The notes: generated from the sequence alone by a model not told the origin. A stretch of 54,779 nt of DNA from JBEKCB01 sp052139675 (GCA_052139675.1 JBKQWE010000076.1:1-54779), one strand, 5' to 3'. Positions 16,013 to 24,957 are shown, counted from the stretch's first letter. Program-made: numbers and translations.

Positions 16013-16381
16013 CTAATTCCGCATGACCTTGACGGTCTCGTGCAGAACGGTCTCGGGGTCGAGGTCGCTCAGAATGAATTTCGAGACGCCCGCGCGGCGT
16101 GCCTCTTTCGAGAGCCCCTTGACCTTGGGAGCGTTGAACATAACGACCGGGACATGAGGATCGGATTTCTTCAGGCTCCTGACGAGCTCCCAATCTTCCC
16201 CGTGACCGACTTTCGCGCTGAGGATGACAACGCTCATGTACCGTTCCGCGATGATGGCAAGGCCGACCGTCCCGGAGAGGGCGATTTCCGCTTCGTACCC
16301 GGATTGGACAAACTGCTCCTGCAATCTGTCCACGGTACGCCGATCTTCGTCAATGATCAGAACTCTGCGCCGGGTGATCAC
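16013..16381 (-). CDS. Degenerate response-regulator receiver domain protein
   Basis: This 122-residue single-domain protein has RRRVLIIDEDRRTVDRLQEQF (acidic pair at 11-13), then SVVILSAKVG where the phosphoacceptor aspartate is normally found. Here that position is Ser55. The later PVVMFNAPK replaces the conserved Thr/Ser by Asn. The lysine in GVSKFILSD is retained. It is therefore a CheY-like fold that probably cannot be phosphorylated in the usual way. I chose the GTG at 16381 because GGAG lies 6 nt upstream. The frame continues upstream to a TTG at 16486 without family-like sequence. No partner histidine kinase is nearby. Confidence 0.75.
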   Translation of the reverse strand: MITRRRVLIIDEDRRTVDRLQEQFVQSGYEAEIALSGTVGLAIIAERYMSVVILSAKVGHGEDWELVRSLKKSDPHVPVVMFNAPKVKGLSKEARRAGVSKFILSDLDPETVLHETVKVMRN

Positions 16382-16701
16382 GCGAATCTCCGGAAGAGAA
16401 CCGAACCTCCGACGAACGCCCACAGAACCCCTGTCGCTGTAGGAACTTATGCTCTTGATTGTATCAAACAAAGGTTGCCTTGTCAATCATTTTTTCAGGT
16501 ATGAGTTCAAAAAAGTGAGGTCCAAGTCGTAACGCAAGCATTAATAGCAGGTTATGATTTGGAGCTTTCAGATTCAACGGCACGGATCTTGCTATCGCGG
16601 CGGGTTATTTTCGCCTCGGAAGATCCAATTTCGTTGCAGCGAGATTTCCGGCGCGCCCAAGCACCGGAAACTACTGAGGCATAAATGGAACACTCTTCGC
16701 T

Positions 16702-17799
16702 TCAAAATGGAACAGCATTTCTTTCGTAGAGAGCTTCATTTTTCTCGACCATCGCCTTGATCGAGAATTCCCGCTCGACTCGCTCGCGTGCAGCCGCGCC
16801 GAGCCGTCGGCGCAGCCCCGCATCGTGCAGAAGTCGCAGAATGCACGTCGCCAGAGCGCCTTCGTCGCCGGGCGGCGCCAGGAATCCCGTTTCGCCTTCG
16901 ACGATCAGTTCCGCGCAGCCGCCCACGTTCGCGGCCACCGCAGGCTTTCCGCACGCCATCGCCTCAAGGATCACATTGGGCATGCCTTCCCAAGACGATG
17001 GCAGCGCGACGAGGTCCATCCGTGCAAGAAGCGGCCGAGTATCGGACAGCCATCCCAGCCAGCGTACGCTGCCGGAGAGGCCCAGCCGGTCGGCTTCCGC
17101 CCTGCACTGCGCCTCCAGCCGCCCCGTTCCGGCGAAGGCGAAGACCGTTTCCGGGACCTCGCGCACGACTCGCGCCGCAGCGCGCAGAAGCAAGAGCGGG
17201 TTCTTCTGCCGGTCCAACCGTCCGACAAAGGCCACCACCGGCGCACCTTCCGGCAGACGCCACTCCGGCGGCGGCGCCAACACCGGAGCATCGCAATCGG
17301 ATGGGTCCACACCGTTCGGAATCACCACCAGCTTGTGCATCGGCACATGCGCGCGCGCGTGGGTATATTGCCGAGCCGATTCCGAAACGCAGGTGTAAAC
17401 ATCCGTCAGCCCCTGCGTGAGCCACTCGAACCAAAGATGCCGAAGCCGCGGTTCCTCGACGCGGATGGATGCAATTCTTGTGCCGATTCCCGACCGGATT
17501 GCAGCCAGGCTGCCGACGAAATTGGCATGGAACAGGAACGTATGCAGCACGTGCGGCCGGTTCGCGCGCAACGCCCTGCGCAGCCGAACCCACGCGGCCA
17601 GGTCCCACCAGCCGCACATGTCAATCGGGATGACTTCGATCCCTTTCTCCTTAAGCCGGCCGAAGAGCGGCCCGCGGCCGGAGAGGCAGGCGACAATCGG
17701 CTCGAATTTCCGCCGGTCCAGACGAGTGGCCAGCTCGTACAGCGCCTTCTCGGCGCCGCCGATCTCCAGCTCCGTGATGAGGTAGAAAATCCTTCGCAT
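16702..17799 (-). CDS. Glycosyltransferase, GT4 family
   Basis: This 365-residue GT-B protein begins MRRIFYLITELEIGGAEKAL with the typical LxxGGAE motif. Later come VVIPNGVD, VVAFVGRLDRQKNPLLLLRA, VRWLGWLSDTRPLL, and the donor-binding PSSWEGMPNVILEAMACGKPAVA with E-x7-E. GETGFLAPPGD and a C-terminal helix complete the fold. The start at 17799 follows GGAAAGG. It is divergent from tilS with 92 bp between. It probably transfers a nucleotide-activated sugar to a surface lipid or polysaccharide. Acceptor unknown. Confidence 0.88.
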   Translation of the reverse strand: MRRIFYLITELEIGGAEKALYELATRLDRRKFEPIVACLSGRGPLFGRLKEKGIEVIPIDMCGWWDLAAWVRLRRALRANRPHVLHTFLFHANFVGSLAAIRSGIGTRIASIRVEEPRLRHLWFEWLTQGLTDVYTCVSESARQYTHARAHVPMHKLVVIPNGVDPSDCDAPVLAPPPEWRLPEGAPVVAFVGRLDRQKNPLLLLRAAARVVREVPETVFAFAGTGRLEAQCRAEADRLGLSGSVRWLGWLSDTRPLLARMDLVALPSSWEGMPNVILEAMACGKPAVAANVGGCAELIVEGETGFLAPPGDEGALATCILRLLHDAGLRRRLGAAARERVEREFSIKAMVEKNEALYERNAVPF

Positions 17800-17856
17800 G
17801 CACACGCCCTTTCCGCCGCTGCCGGAGATTGTAGCAGCCCGCGCCGAGCCGGACAA

Positions 17857-17884
17857 TTGCCAGCGCGCGTCCAACGGCTATAAT
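17857..17884 (+). promoter_or_regulatory. Promoter of tilS, apparently giving a leaderless mRNA
   Basis: TTGCCA (17857-17862) and a perfect TATAAT (17879-17884) are 16 bp apart. The GTG start of tilS is at 17892, 8 nt beyond the -10 box, where transcription should begin. Confidence 0.55.
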
Positions 17885-17891
17885 AGAGCGC

Positions 17892-19364
17892 GTGCAAGAC
17901 ATCATCGCGAAATTCGAGGCGACGATTCGGCGGCATAACCTGCTGCCCGAGCGCGGCTGCGTGGTGCTGGCGGTCTCCGGCGGGCCGGACTCGCTGGCGC
18001 TGCTCCACTTGATGCGCGAGGTCCGTGACCGGAGCCATCCTCGGCTGGCGCTGCACGCGGGGCATCTGCATCACGGCATGCGCGGCACGGCGGCGGACGA
18101 GGACGCGCAGTTCGTCGCGTCGGAGGCCGCGCGGCTGGAAGTGGATTGCACCGTCGCCCGCGCGGACGTGCCGGCCCTGGCCGCCGAGCGCCGGCTGGGG
18201 ATTGAGGTTGCCGGCCGCGAGGCGCGCTATCAATTCCTGACGCGGCTGGCGCAATCGCTCGGCGCGCGCGACATCGCCTTCGGACACCAGGCGGACGACC
18301 AGGCGGAAACGGTCCTCATGCGCGTGATCCGCGGCGCGGGTCCGCGCGGGATGGGCGGCATTCCGTATGCCCGCGCGGTCGCCGACGCGCCCGGCATCCG
18401 CGTCATCCGCCCCCTGCTCGATTGCTCCAGGCGCGAAATCGTTCAGTTCCTCCGCCGGCGCGGACTGCGCTCGCGGCTGGACTCGACGAACCTCTCCCGG
18501 AAATATCTTCGGAACCGCCTGCGCCGGCTCGCCATTCCCGAGATGAAGCGCGAATGGGGCGAGCGGCTGACAGGGGACCTCTGCTCGCTTGCGGCCCTCG
18601 CGCAGAGATTCCAGGCGCGCTCGGACGCGATTCGAGCGGCGTTTCAGTCGCAGAACTCCGTCCGCGTGACGAACGAGTATGTCGAAACCGAGGCCGCATG
18701 GTTGCGCCGGATGCCGCCCGCGATGCTGGCGGACCAGGTCCAGGCCTGGATGAAAGAGGCGGGCCTGTGGCGGAAGATGCTGTCGGCCGGCGAGTACGAG
18801 AGAATCGCCGCGCTCCTGGATCGCGGACGCGGGCGCGTCGCCCTCTCCGGCGCCGCGCTGGCCTGCGTCTGGCGGCGATTATTCATCCTCTGCCCGGCGC
18901 CTGCGGCGCTCAATCGCCGCAGCCCTGAGCGAAGTCGAAGGGCGGGATCGCCGGAAATGGAATACCGCGTGCAGCTCGACGTGCCGGGCCGCACGCGCAT
19001 CGAGCCTCTGGGCGCCGGCATCGAGGCCGAAATCCTCGACGCCGGAAAGGAACTCATCGCCCGCCATCGCGCGACGCGCGACGGATTCGAAGAATTTCTG
19101 GACTTGGAGAAGGTTCAACTGCCGCTCGGCGCGCGGTTCCCGCGCCGCGGAGACCGGATGCGTCCGCTGGGCGCGCCGGGCAGCCGGAAACTGCAGGACA
19201 TTTTCACCGACCTTCACGTCCCGCCGTGGCTGCGAACGCGGACGCTCCTCGTCACCGTCGAGGATCAGCCGATCTGGATCGTCGGCCGCCGCATCGCCGA
19301 CGCCGTGAAGCTCACGGACCGAACGCGCAAAGTCCTCCGCCTGAAATTCCTGCCAAAAGTCTGA
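17892..19364 (+). CDS. tilS: tRNA(Ile)-lysidine synthetase TilS
   Basis: This 490-residue protein has the PP-loop ATP pyrophosphatase motif VLAVSGGPDSLALLHLM near residue 30. It also shows AGHLHHGMRG, GHQADDQAETVLMRVIRG and the NLSRKYLRNRLRR tRNA-contacting segment, all diagnostic of TilS. The C-terminal RGDRMRPLGAPGSRKLQDIFTD domain is present. The enzyme converts C34 of tRNA-Ile(CAU) to lysidine and is normally essential. The start is GTG at 17892 with no visible Shine-Dalgarno. A stretch encoding SPERSRRAGSP (about residues 343-355) comes from a common palindromic repeat inserted in frame between the central and C-terminal domains. The protein is longer than typical 430-460-residue homologues, partly for this reason. 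Confidence 0.95.
   Translation: MQDIIAKFEATIRRHNLLPERGCVVLAVSGGPDSLALLHLMREVRDRSHPRLALHAGHLHHGMRGTAADEDAQFVASEAARLEVDCTVARADVPALAAERRLGIEVAGREARYQFLTRLAQSLGARDIAFGHQADDQAETVLMRVIRGAGPRGMGGIPYARAVADAPGIRVIRPLLDCSRREIVQFLRRRGLRSRLDSTNLSRKYLRNRLRRLAIPEMKREWGERLTGDLCSLAALAQRFQARSDAIRAAFQSQNSVRVTNEYVETEAAWLRRMPPAMLADQVQAWMKEAGLWRKMLSAGEYERIAALLDRGRGRVALSGAALACVWRRLFILCPAPAALNRRSPERSRRAGSPEMEYRVQLDVPGRTRIEPLGAGIEAEILDAGKELIARHRATRDGFEEFLDLEKVQLPLGARFPRRGDRMRPLGAPGSRKLQDIFTDLHVPPWLRTRTLLVTVEDQPIWIVGRRIADAVKLTDRTRKVLRLKFLPKV
18923..18942. repeat. Short palindromic repeat inside tilS
   Basis: The 20-bp string CCCTGAGCGAAGTCGAAGGG is a widespread bacterial dispersed palindrome-type repeat. It lies within the tilS coding sequence and keeps the frame. 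A related degenerate copy (CCCTGAGCAGAGTCGAACGC) lies at about 21423-21442. Confidence 0.6.
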
Positions 19365-19404
19365 ATTTGATGCTCAGCGGCGGTGGTTCCAATGCGGGCG
19401 GTTA

Positions 19405-19436
19405 ACTGGATTCCCGCTTTCGCGGGAATGACGAAC
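19405..19436. repeat. Fragment of the ATTCCCGC-type repeat
   Basis: GGATTCCCGCTTTCGCGGGAATGAC forms a hairpin like one half of the MITE copies at 9792 and 14541 but without their terminal repeats. It lies in the 270-bp gap after tilS. Confidence 0.7.
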
Positions 19437-19635
19437 GGGGAACAAGCGAAGGCGCTGACCACCGGCCATTCCTGCGAAAGCGAGTCTCCAAAGCGCCAAT
19501 CAGGCGCATCACATGTCCTTCTTGCGCCGATTTATCTCGGCTCGAAGGATATGGTGGCCTTCATAGCTGTATAGCTATCAGCCAGGAACGCCCGCGTCCC
19601 GATTCTCCCGTACTACAATCGTTGCAGAGAAGCCC

Positions 19636-21189
19636 CTATTCCGTCACGGTGATCGGAAACTCGCGGTAGCCGTCCACGCTCGTCCAGCGGATGCGGTAGT
19701 CGCCTTTGAGGGGCGTATCCTTGCTGGAGGCGGGGTCCCACTGGAGGATGAAGATGCCCGCGTGCCCATCGAGTCCGCCGGCAATCTTGCCCTGATGAAT
19801 CACGAGGACCTTGTCCTTGCCGTCGGCGCTGTAGAGGGCCACCTCGAAGGGATCCTGCGGGATGCGCGCCTTGCACAGGATGATGGTGGAGGCGCCCTTC
19901 TTGACGATGCTCGGCATGACGGCCGCGACCGTCAGGCTCTTGCAATCATGGTAGTAGGGCCAGTCGAAGACCTTGGCGTCCTTCTCGGCGCAGTAGAGGC
20001 GGTCGAAGGAAACGGGATGCTCGGAGGCGGCGCCCCGCCCGCGGCGGCCGCCTTCCAGGTCTCGGATCTCCTGGCTGAACTGCGAAAGGCCGGTCCAAAG
20101 CTGGGCGCCAGGGCTGTTGGCCTCCGGGAGAAGGGGTTTGCCGTCGGGACCGACGCCCATGGGCAGTTTCCAGTTCGCAATGTTGAAATGGGGCTTGGCC
20201 TTGTCGCCGTTCCACATGATCTTGAGATTGGTGTTGAGGAAGCGCTCGATGTCGGTCTTGTCGAAGACGACGCCGGTGTTATAGGCCTCAACCATCTGCC
20301 CGACCTCACCGGCGTTGTAGGGCCGGCCGCCGTGAACGTTCATCCACAGCCGCGAGTCCTTCTTCGCCAGGTCCACGCTCTCGGGGCCGAAGGGTTCCCA
20401 GTAGTTCCACACGTAATAGCTGAAGTTGCCTTCGTTCACCAACTGGAAGCGGCTCTTGGTGTACGCGAAGATCTTGAAGGCGCGCTCGCGCCACTTCTCC
20501 TCGCCCGTGATGCGGAAGAGGCGCAGGGCGCAGACGCCCATGTGGTTGTTCTTGTTGAAGGGCTCGGCGATGCAGGGATCGGTGTCCTTCCTCCAGGCGT
20601 TCGGGTTGGCCTTCGAGCAGACCATGTCCCAGCCGACGTAGCAGCCCCAGTCGCGGTCTTCCTTCCACGTGCCGCGCTTGTCCCACTTCTCGAAGAGATC
20701 GCGCTTGGCCTCGTCAACGTATTTCTGGGCGGCCGCGCCGTACTTCTTCTTCAGCACGGGGTCCTTCACGACGGCCTCGGCGAACCCCAGCATCTGCTCG
20801 AACTCGACGGCGTCGCCGACGTGGTTGTCCTGCCAGGTGCCGCGTCCGCTCTGATCATCGCCGACCCATCCCTTGAACCCGTCGGGCCCGGGGTGCATCT
20901 TGCTCAGGCAGTAGTCGAAGAGCTTCTGGCCGGCATCGAGCCAGGCGGTGTCCTTCGTGCGTTCGTAGCCCCGCAAGAAGCCGCCGGCATAGTAGCCGAT
21001 GCCCCAGCCGAACTGCTCGCCGGCGCCGTCCCTGGGGATGGTCGAATTGACATCGCGAAGGGTCTGATCGAGGAGGGCCTGCGGCGAGCTCTCGTCCTGC
21101 GCCAGAGCCGTGACCCCGCTCGCGAACACAACCGCCAGCCCCGTCACAGCCGCGAAGGTCGCACCCACCGGTCCCAGTATCCTTCCCAT
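19636..21189 (-). CDS. Secreted (alpha/alpha)-barrel protein, glycosidase/epimerase-like
   Basis: This 517-residue protein has a signal peptide (GATFAAVTGLAVVFASGVTA followed by LAQ). A helical repeat region is rich in aromatic motifs: FGWGIGYYAGGFLRGYERTKDTAWLDAG, WQDNHVGDAVEFEQMLGFAEAV, NNHMGVCALRLFRITGEEKWRERA and NFSYYVWNYWEPFGP. This pattern of paired helices is that of six-hairpin glycosidase-like (alpha/alpha)6 barrels. A C-terminal beta domain begins near SLTVAAVMPSIVKKG. The start at 21189 has AGGAAAGGAG upstream. I cannot assign it to a named family. An exported polysaccharide-lyase or hydrolase role is inference. Confidence 0.6.
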   Translation of the reverse strand: MGRILGPVGATFAAVTGLAVVFASGVTALAQDESSPQALLDQTLRDVNSTIPRDGAGEQFGWGIGYYAGGFLRGYERTKDTAWLDAGQKLFDYCLSKMHPGPDGFKGWVGDDQSGRGTWQDNHVGDAVEFEQMLGFAEAVVKDPVLKKKYGAAAQKYVDEAKRDLFEKWDKRGTWKEDRDWGCYVGWDMVCSKANPNAWRKDTDPCIAEPFNKNNHMGVCALRLFRITGEEKWRERAFKIFAYTKSRFQLVNEGNFSYYVWNYWEPFGPESVDLAKKDSRLWMNVHGGRPYNAGEVGQMVEAYNTGVVFDKTDIERFLNTNLKIMWNGDKAKPHFNIANWKLPMGVGPDGKPLLPEANSPGAQLWTGLSQFSQEIRDLEGGRRGRGAASEHPVSFDRLYCAEKDAKVFDWPYYHDCKSLTVAAVMPSIVKKGASTIILCKARIPQDPFEVALYSADGKDKVLVIHQGKIAGGLDGHAGIFILQWDPASSKDTPLKGDYRIRWTSVDGYREFPITVTE

Positions 21190-21476
21190 GCGCCAGCGCT
21201 CCTTTCCTGGTTTGACCAAACTGTCAGCGATCGTTTTTCACTCTTTGAATCTGCACGTCAGCCCGGCATCGCTACGGGTGGGCGCCTCAGGATCATTCGG
21301 GATTTTCCCCTTGGCCGCCCCTCCGGCGCCGTCGGATTTCCAGCACGGTACTCTACCCCTCGAAGCGGACGCTGTCAACTCCGTCCCCGGCGGCTTTCCA
21401 GCTTTGGAGGACCCTCGACGACCCTGAGCAGAGTCGAACGCCGGGCTCAGCATGGCGCGGGATGGACTACTGTGCG

Positions 21477-22388
21477 TTATTTGCGCGAAGGCGCGCGGGA
21501 AAGCCTTTTCGCCAAGTGCTCTTCAAAAGCATTCAGCCCGCCGCTCTTCCAGTCCGTCGCGACGTTGATTTTCCTTACGTTCGGATCCTCTATGGTGAAA
21601 CCCCATTTGGTTCTAATGCCGATGCGCTCCAACTGGAGCCATTTGTCGGCGAAGGCAAGGTAGACGGCAACGGTATCGAAGAGCACTGAACTGGTTTGTT
21701 TCGAGTGTTTCTCCCAAGTGGTGCCTTTTGACCAGCGCTGGTAACTCTTCATTAGTTCCTGAGTCAAAGGGTCTTTGCTTCTTAGCACCTGCTTGAACTT
21801 CTCGCCCGCAAGCCGGACGACGCCGCAGGTATCCACCGGCGTTATGGTCATGTCCCAGGCTGCCTGGAAAACTCTCGCAGCGTCATAGGCGTAGGCGACA
21901 ACGTTATATTCCTCGTCCACCCTGCCGGCGAGTCCGTTGTAGCCCCTGCGCACGCTTCCCTGCATGCCGACAAACCTTGCCTTCTGCGCGATGCGCGGTT
22001 CAAGATAGAGCGCCCTGGCGATGTTAGGTGTCGGCGCGATGGAGATCAGCGTGACCTTTTCCTTAGAGCGCATGATGGTTTCGATCATCGCCCGCACGCC
22101 GTCCTGTATCACCCTGCCAGTGTAACGCGCGAAATCAAGTTCGTTCGCGTACTCGTACAGGGATTCTCTCACCGCACCGAGAGGGATACCGATGCCGATC
22201 GGTACGTCGGTCCTGCCTCCGGCGCTGAGCAGCCGGGCGCATAGTTTCGCGCGGTAGGTCGTGTCCCCGGTCGCCGTCGTGATGAGCTTCACGTCCAGCT
22301 CAGGGCACTTGAGCATATAGGCGATCGCCCAGGAATCGTCAATGTCGGTTCCAAGGTCCGTGTCGAGAATTACAGGTATCTTCTTCAT
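21477..22388 (-). CDS. Nucleoside hydrolase (IUNH family)
   Basis: This 303-residue protein begins MKKIPVILDTDLGTDIDDSWAIAYML, the DTDxGxDxDD calcium-binding signature of inosine-uridine nucleoside N-ribohydrolases. Further family features are KVTLISIAPTPNIARAL, GRVDEEYNVVAYAYDAARVF (the N-x-x-x-D ligand region) and ITPVDTC. It should cleave the N-glycosidic bond of ribonucleosides or a related substrate, releasing the base. Length is typical. A TTG start at 22394 is an alternative. Its base composition is lower in GC than its neighbours. Confidence 0.88.
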   Translation of the reverse strand: MKKIPVILDTDLGTDIDDSWAIAYMLKCPELDVKLITTATGDTTYRAKLCARLLSAGGRTDVPIGIGIPLGAVRESLYEYANELDFARYTGRVIQDGVRAMIETIMRSKEKVTLISIAPTPNIARALYLEPRIAQKARFVGMQGSVRRGYNGLAGRVDEEYNVVAYAYDAARVFQAAWDMTITPVDTCGVVRLAGEKFKQVLRSKDPLTQELMKSYQRWSKGTTWEKHSKQTSSVLFDTVAVYLAFADKWLQLERIGIRTKWGFTIEDPNVRKINVATDWKSGGLNAFEEHLAKRLSRAPSRK

Positions 22389-22414
22389 GTTCAAGTCTCT
22401 TAGGTCGGAATCTC

Positions 22415-22630
22415 CTAATCACCGGTCTTTACAGATGGCATGTACAGCCACAGGAAGATGTAGGCAATCAACCCGATTCCGCCTGCGAACAGAAAAGTTA
22501 GAAACAGGACGCGCCATAACCACGAAGGAAGAGGAGTGTATTCTCCGAATCCTCCGCAGATTCCGCCCAGCCTTGCGTCTTTAGATGACTTCCGCAGATC
22601 CCTCCACTTCCATTCGTGCGCCTCGGACAT
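22415..22630 (-). CDS. PspC-domain small membrane protein
   Basis: This 71-residue protein has the PspC pattern LRKSSKDARLGGICGGFGEY followed by PSWLWRVLFLTFLFAGGIGLIAYIFLWLYMP. That is a short N-terminal amphipathic region, then a hydrophobic segment ending in W-x-x-MP. PspC-type proteins sit in the inner membrane and in some bacteria signal envelope stress. It lies directly downstream of the ChrB-like gene (30 bp), so the two may be cotranscribed. AAGGAGG lies upstream of the start. Confidence 0.85.
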   Translation of the reverse strand: MSEAHEWKWRDLRKSSKDARLGGICGGFGEYTPLPSWLWRVLFLTFLFAGGIGLIAYIFLWLYMPSVKTGD

Positions 22631-22660
22631 TACATTCCTCCTTAAGGGACCGACCTGATG

Positions 22661-23101
22661 CTATTGTCCGGTCACCGCATGGCGACAGTAAGCATAGAGG
22701 GCGTCGTAGACGATGAATTCCTTCGCCAGGATTTCGTAGTCGTCCTTCAGCCCCAGGCCGCTGAAACCTTCGGCCACGGCCTTCAACCCTGCCGACTGAG
22801 GCTGGTTCCACAGCGTGTTGTCCGTGTCCGCGCCGTTGACGATCTTCGCCAGCAGGACCAGCGCGGCGTCTTTGTCGAGCTTGTACTTCTTGACAAGGGA
22901 GTCGAAGGTGCATTCCTTCCCGTGATGGCCCAGTTCCGCGCCCTTCACGTCGAACGGCGTCGCGCCTTCCCGGGCCGCAACCTCCGCCACTTTGTCGGAC
23001 GGCACGAAGATGAACTGCGCCTGGGGATCAATGAACTTCCGGATGAGCCACGGACAGGCGACGCGATCCACATGGACGTTTTCGCGCGTGATCCACTTCA
23101 T
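22661..23101 (-). CDS. ChrB C-terminal-domain protein (chromate-resistance family)
   Basis: This 146-residue protein reads KWITRENVHVDRVACPWLIRKFIDPQAQFIFVP and then GATPFDVKGAELGHHGKECTFDSLVKKY. This is the conserved domain found at the C-terminus of ChrB (PF09828). The VDRxACPWLI and H-H-G-x-x-C-T/S-F motifs are intact. The start at 23101 follows AAAGGAG. The N-terminal regulatory half of ChrB and the chromate exporter ChrA are absent, so a role in chromate resistance is not established. Stand-alone versions are common. It shares a minus-strand unit with the PspC protein. Confidence 0.82.
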   Translation of the reverse strand: MKWITRENVHVDRVACPWLIRKFIDPQAQFIFVPSDKVAEVAAREGATPFDVKGAELGHHGKECTFDSLVKKYKLDKDAALVLLAKIVNGADTDNTLWNQPQSAGLKAVAEGFSGLGLKDDYEILAKEFIVYDALYAYCRHAVTGQ

Positions 23102-23280
23102 GATCGCAAACTCCTTTTGCCTGGCGACGAATGGCCGGACGAACACCGAGTGCGCTGAGGATTACGAAAAACAGGGTTCACAACATCGTAATCGTAATCC
23201 CGGAGGTGTTCGCTGTCAATGGTTTTTCAACTGAGCAACGGCCAGAAAAACCGTTCCATGGCAGTCCGGCGAGAAATCGC

Positions 23281-23309
23281 TTGACATAGATGACTAGATA
23301 TGTCAGAAT
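23281..23309 (+). promoter_or_regulatory. Promoter of the radical SAM gene
   Basis: TTGACA (23281-23286) and CAGAAT (23304-23309) have a 17-bp spacer and lie 74 bp before the ATG at 23383. Confidence 0.45.
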
Positions 23310-23382
23310 ACGACCTTTGATGTTGACGGGCTCCGAAGGCCGGGAGCGACATGGACGGGCGAAACGGGGAAAACTGAACTCT

Positions 23383-24957
23383 ATGCCCAGCCAATCCGGG
23401 TATTGCAACCAATGCAAAAAATTGTCTCCCGCGCACTACGAGGAACGCGGCAACGCCGTGCTCCTGGTGAAGAACTGCCCGGACTGCGGACCGACTGAGA
23501 CGATCGTCTCGACGGATCCGGCGATCTGGCACGCCAAGCGGCAGATTGACCGCCTGAAGAGCGACGGCGGCTGCGCGCTGGACTGTAAGACCTGCGGCCA
23601 CTCGCACCACCCGTGCGTGATCTTCATGGACCTCACCAACCGCTGCAACCAGGACTGCCCGATCTGCATCGCCAACATCGCCGGCATGGGGTTCAAGTTC
23701 GAGCCGCCGTACGAGTACTTCGAGCAACTGCTCCAGTATCTCGCCGCGATGATGCCGAAGCCCTCCGTCAAGCTTTTCGGCGGCGAGCCGACGCTCCACA
23801 AAGACCTCTTCCAGATCGTGACCCGCGCCCGAGGGCTGGGGCTCTCGACGAGCATCGTCACCAACGGCGTGCGGCTGGCGGACGAAGCGTACTGCAAGGA
23901 TCTCCTGGCCACCGGCGTGAAGATCGTCTTCTCTTTCGACGGCCGGGACCCGAAGGTGTACCAGGCGCTCCGAGGCGACGCAGGGGTCTACGAGGTGAAG
24001 CTCAAGGCGCTTGAGAACATTCGCAAGTACCGGCGGTCCAAGGTCACGATCATGTGCGTCCTCGCCCGAGGCCTCAACGACCACCTGGTCGCGGACCTGC
24101 TCCAGTTCTGCCACGAACGGTCCGACTTCATCAACGCGTGCGACTTCATCCCGCTCTCGCGGACGTGGGTGCCTGGCACGGTCGCGGCGGACGGGGCCGA
24201 CATCACCGCGATGGAGGACGTGGAGAAGGACGTCGCCGCGGCGATGCCCGACGGAAAGCTGGAGTTCCTGCCCGCGGGGCTGACGCCGTTCAAGACGATC
24301 TCCAAGTACCTGCCGATCCCGCGGCTGACGTTCGCCGGGGCGCACCCGAACTGCGAGAGCATTGCCTTCCTCATCTCGAACGGAAAAGAGTATGTGCCGG
24401 TTTCGAACTACCTCAAGGGCCGCTCGCTGTACGAAGTCCTCGAGAAATGGATCGCGCGGGATGAGAAACTCGGCCGGCGGATGGAGCGGACCGAGAAAGG
24501 GATTGCGGGCCGGCTGGGCCTGGCGCACCTCATCGGGCGCGCGCGCAGCTTGAAGGAACTCGCCGGCGCGGTCCGCGAGAGCGCCGACATGCGGGCGATC
24601 TTCGGCGACCATGCTGCGTGGAAGACGCTCAAGATCGCGGTCGGCGTCTTTCTCGGCCGCAAGCCCAAGGTCATGGTCCGCGCCAACACCCGGCTTCAGA
24701 AAGTCCTGCGCATCGCGATCCTGCCCTTCGAGGAGCCGCGCACGATGGACAGCAGCCACCTGCAGCGGTGCCCGGCGGGTTTCGTGTACCTGGACCCGGC
24801 CACCGGCGAGCCGCGCACGATGCCGGTCTGCTCATGGCCGCTCTACAAGAACGACATCATGCGGAAGATCATGGAACGCTACCCGCCGGCGCGGGAAGTA
24901 CCGGCCGCACCGGACCGGCCTGTCGCCAAGGATAGCGAGCTGCACGTGCGTGCTTAA
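23383..24957 (+). CDS. Radical SAM protein of the MJ0619/tetraether-synthase-like group
   Basis: This 524-residue protein has an N-terminal Cys-rich zinc-ribbon-like region: C8-x2-C11, C32-x2-C35 in VLLVKNCPDCGPTETIVSTD, then C64, C68, C71 and C78. The radical SAM cluster motif TNRCNQDCPICIA (Cys88, Cys92, Cys95) follows, then SVKLFGGEPTLHKDLFQIV (GGEP motif). The C-terminal region has CPAGFVYLDPATGEPRTMPVCSWPLYKND. This layout resembles radical SAM enzymes such as MJ0619 methyltransferase and the archaeal Tes lipid-coupling synthase, including the K-x-C-P-x-C-G prologue. It may act on a hydrophobic or pterin-like substrate. The assignment within the group is uncertain. It appears monocistronic. 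Confidence 0.8.
   Translation: MPSQSGYCNQCKKLSPAHYEERGNAVLLVKNCPDCGPTETIVSTDPAIWHAKRQIDRLKSDGGCALDCKTCGHSHHPCVIFMDLTNRCNQDCPICIANIAGMGFKFEPPYEYFEQLLQYLAAMMPKPSVKLFGGEPTLHKDLFQIVTRARGLGLSTSIVTNGVRLADEAYCKDLLATGVKIVFSFDGRDPKVYQALRGDAGVYEVKLKALENIRKYRRSKVTIMCVLARGLNDHLVADLLQFCHERSDFINACDFIPLSRTWVPGTVAADGADITAMEDVEKDVAAAMPDGKLEFLPAGLTPFKTISKYLPIPRLTFAGAHPNCESIAFLISNGKEYVPVSNYLKGRSLYEVLEKWIARDEKLGRRMERTEKGIAGRLGLAHLIGRARSLKELAGAVRESADMRAIFGDHAAWKTLKIAVGVFLGRKPKVMVRANTRLQKVLRIAILPFEEPRTMDSSHLQRCPAGFVYLDPATGEPRTMPVCSWPLYKNDIMRKIMERYPPAREVPAAPDRPVAKDSELHVRA

Noticed and set aside
16453..16497. Hairpin followed by a T run on the plus strand, resembling a terminator
   Set aside because: No plus-strand gene ends there. 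It overlaps the upstream end of the minus-strand receiver frame, so a terminator role has no gene to serve.
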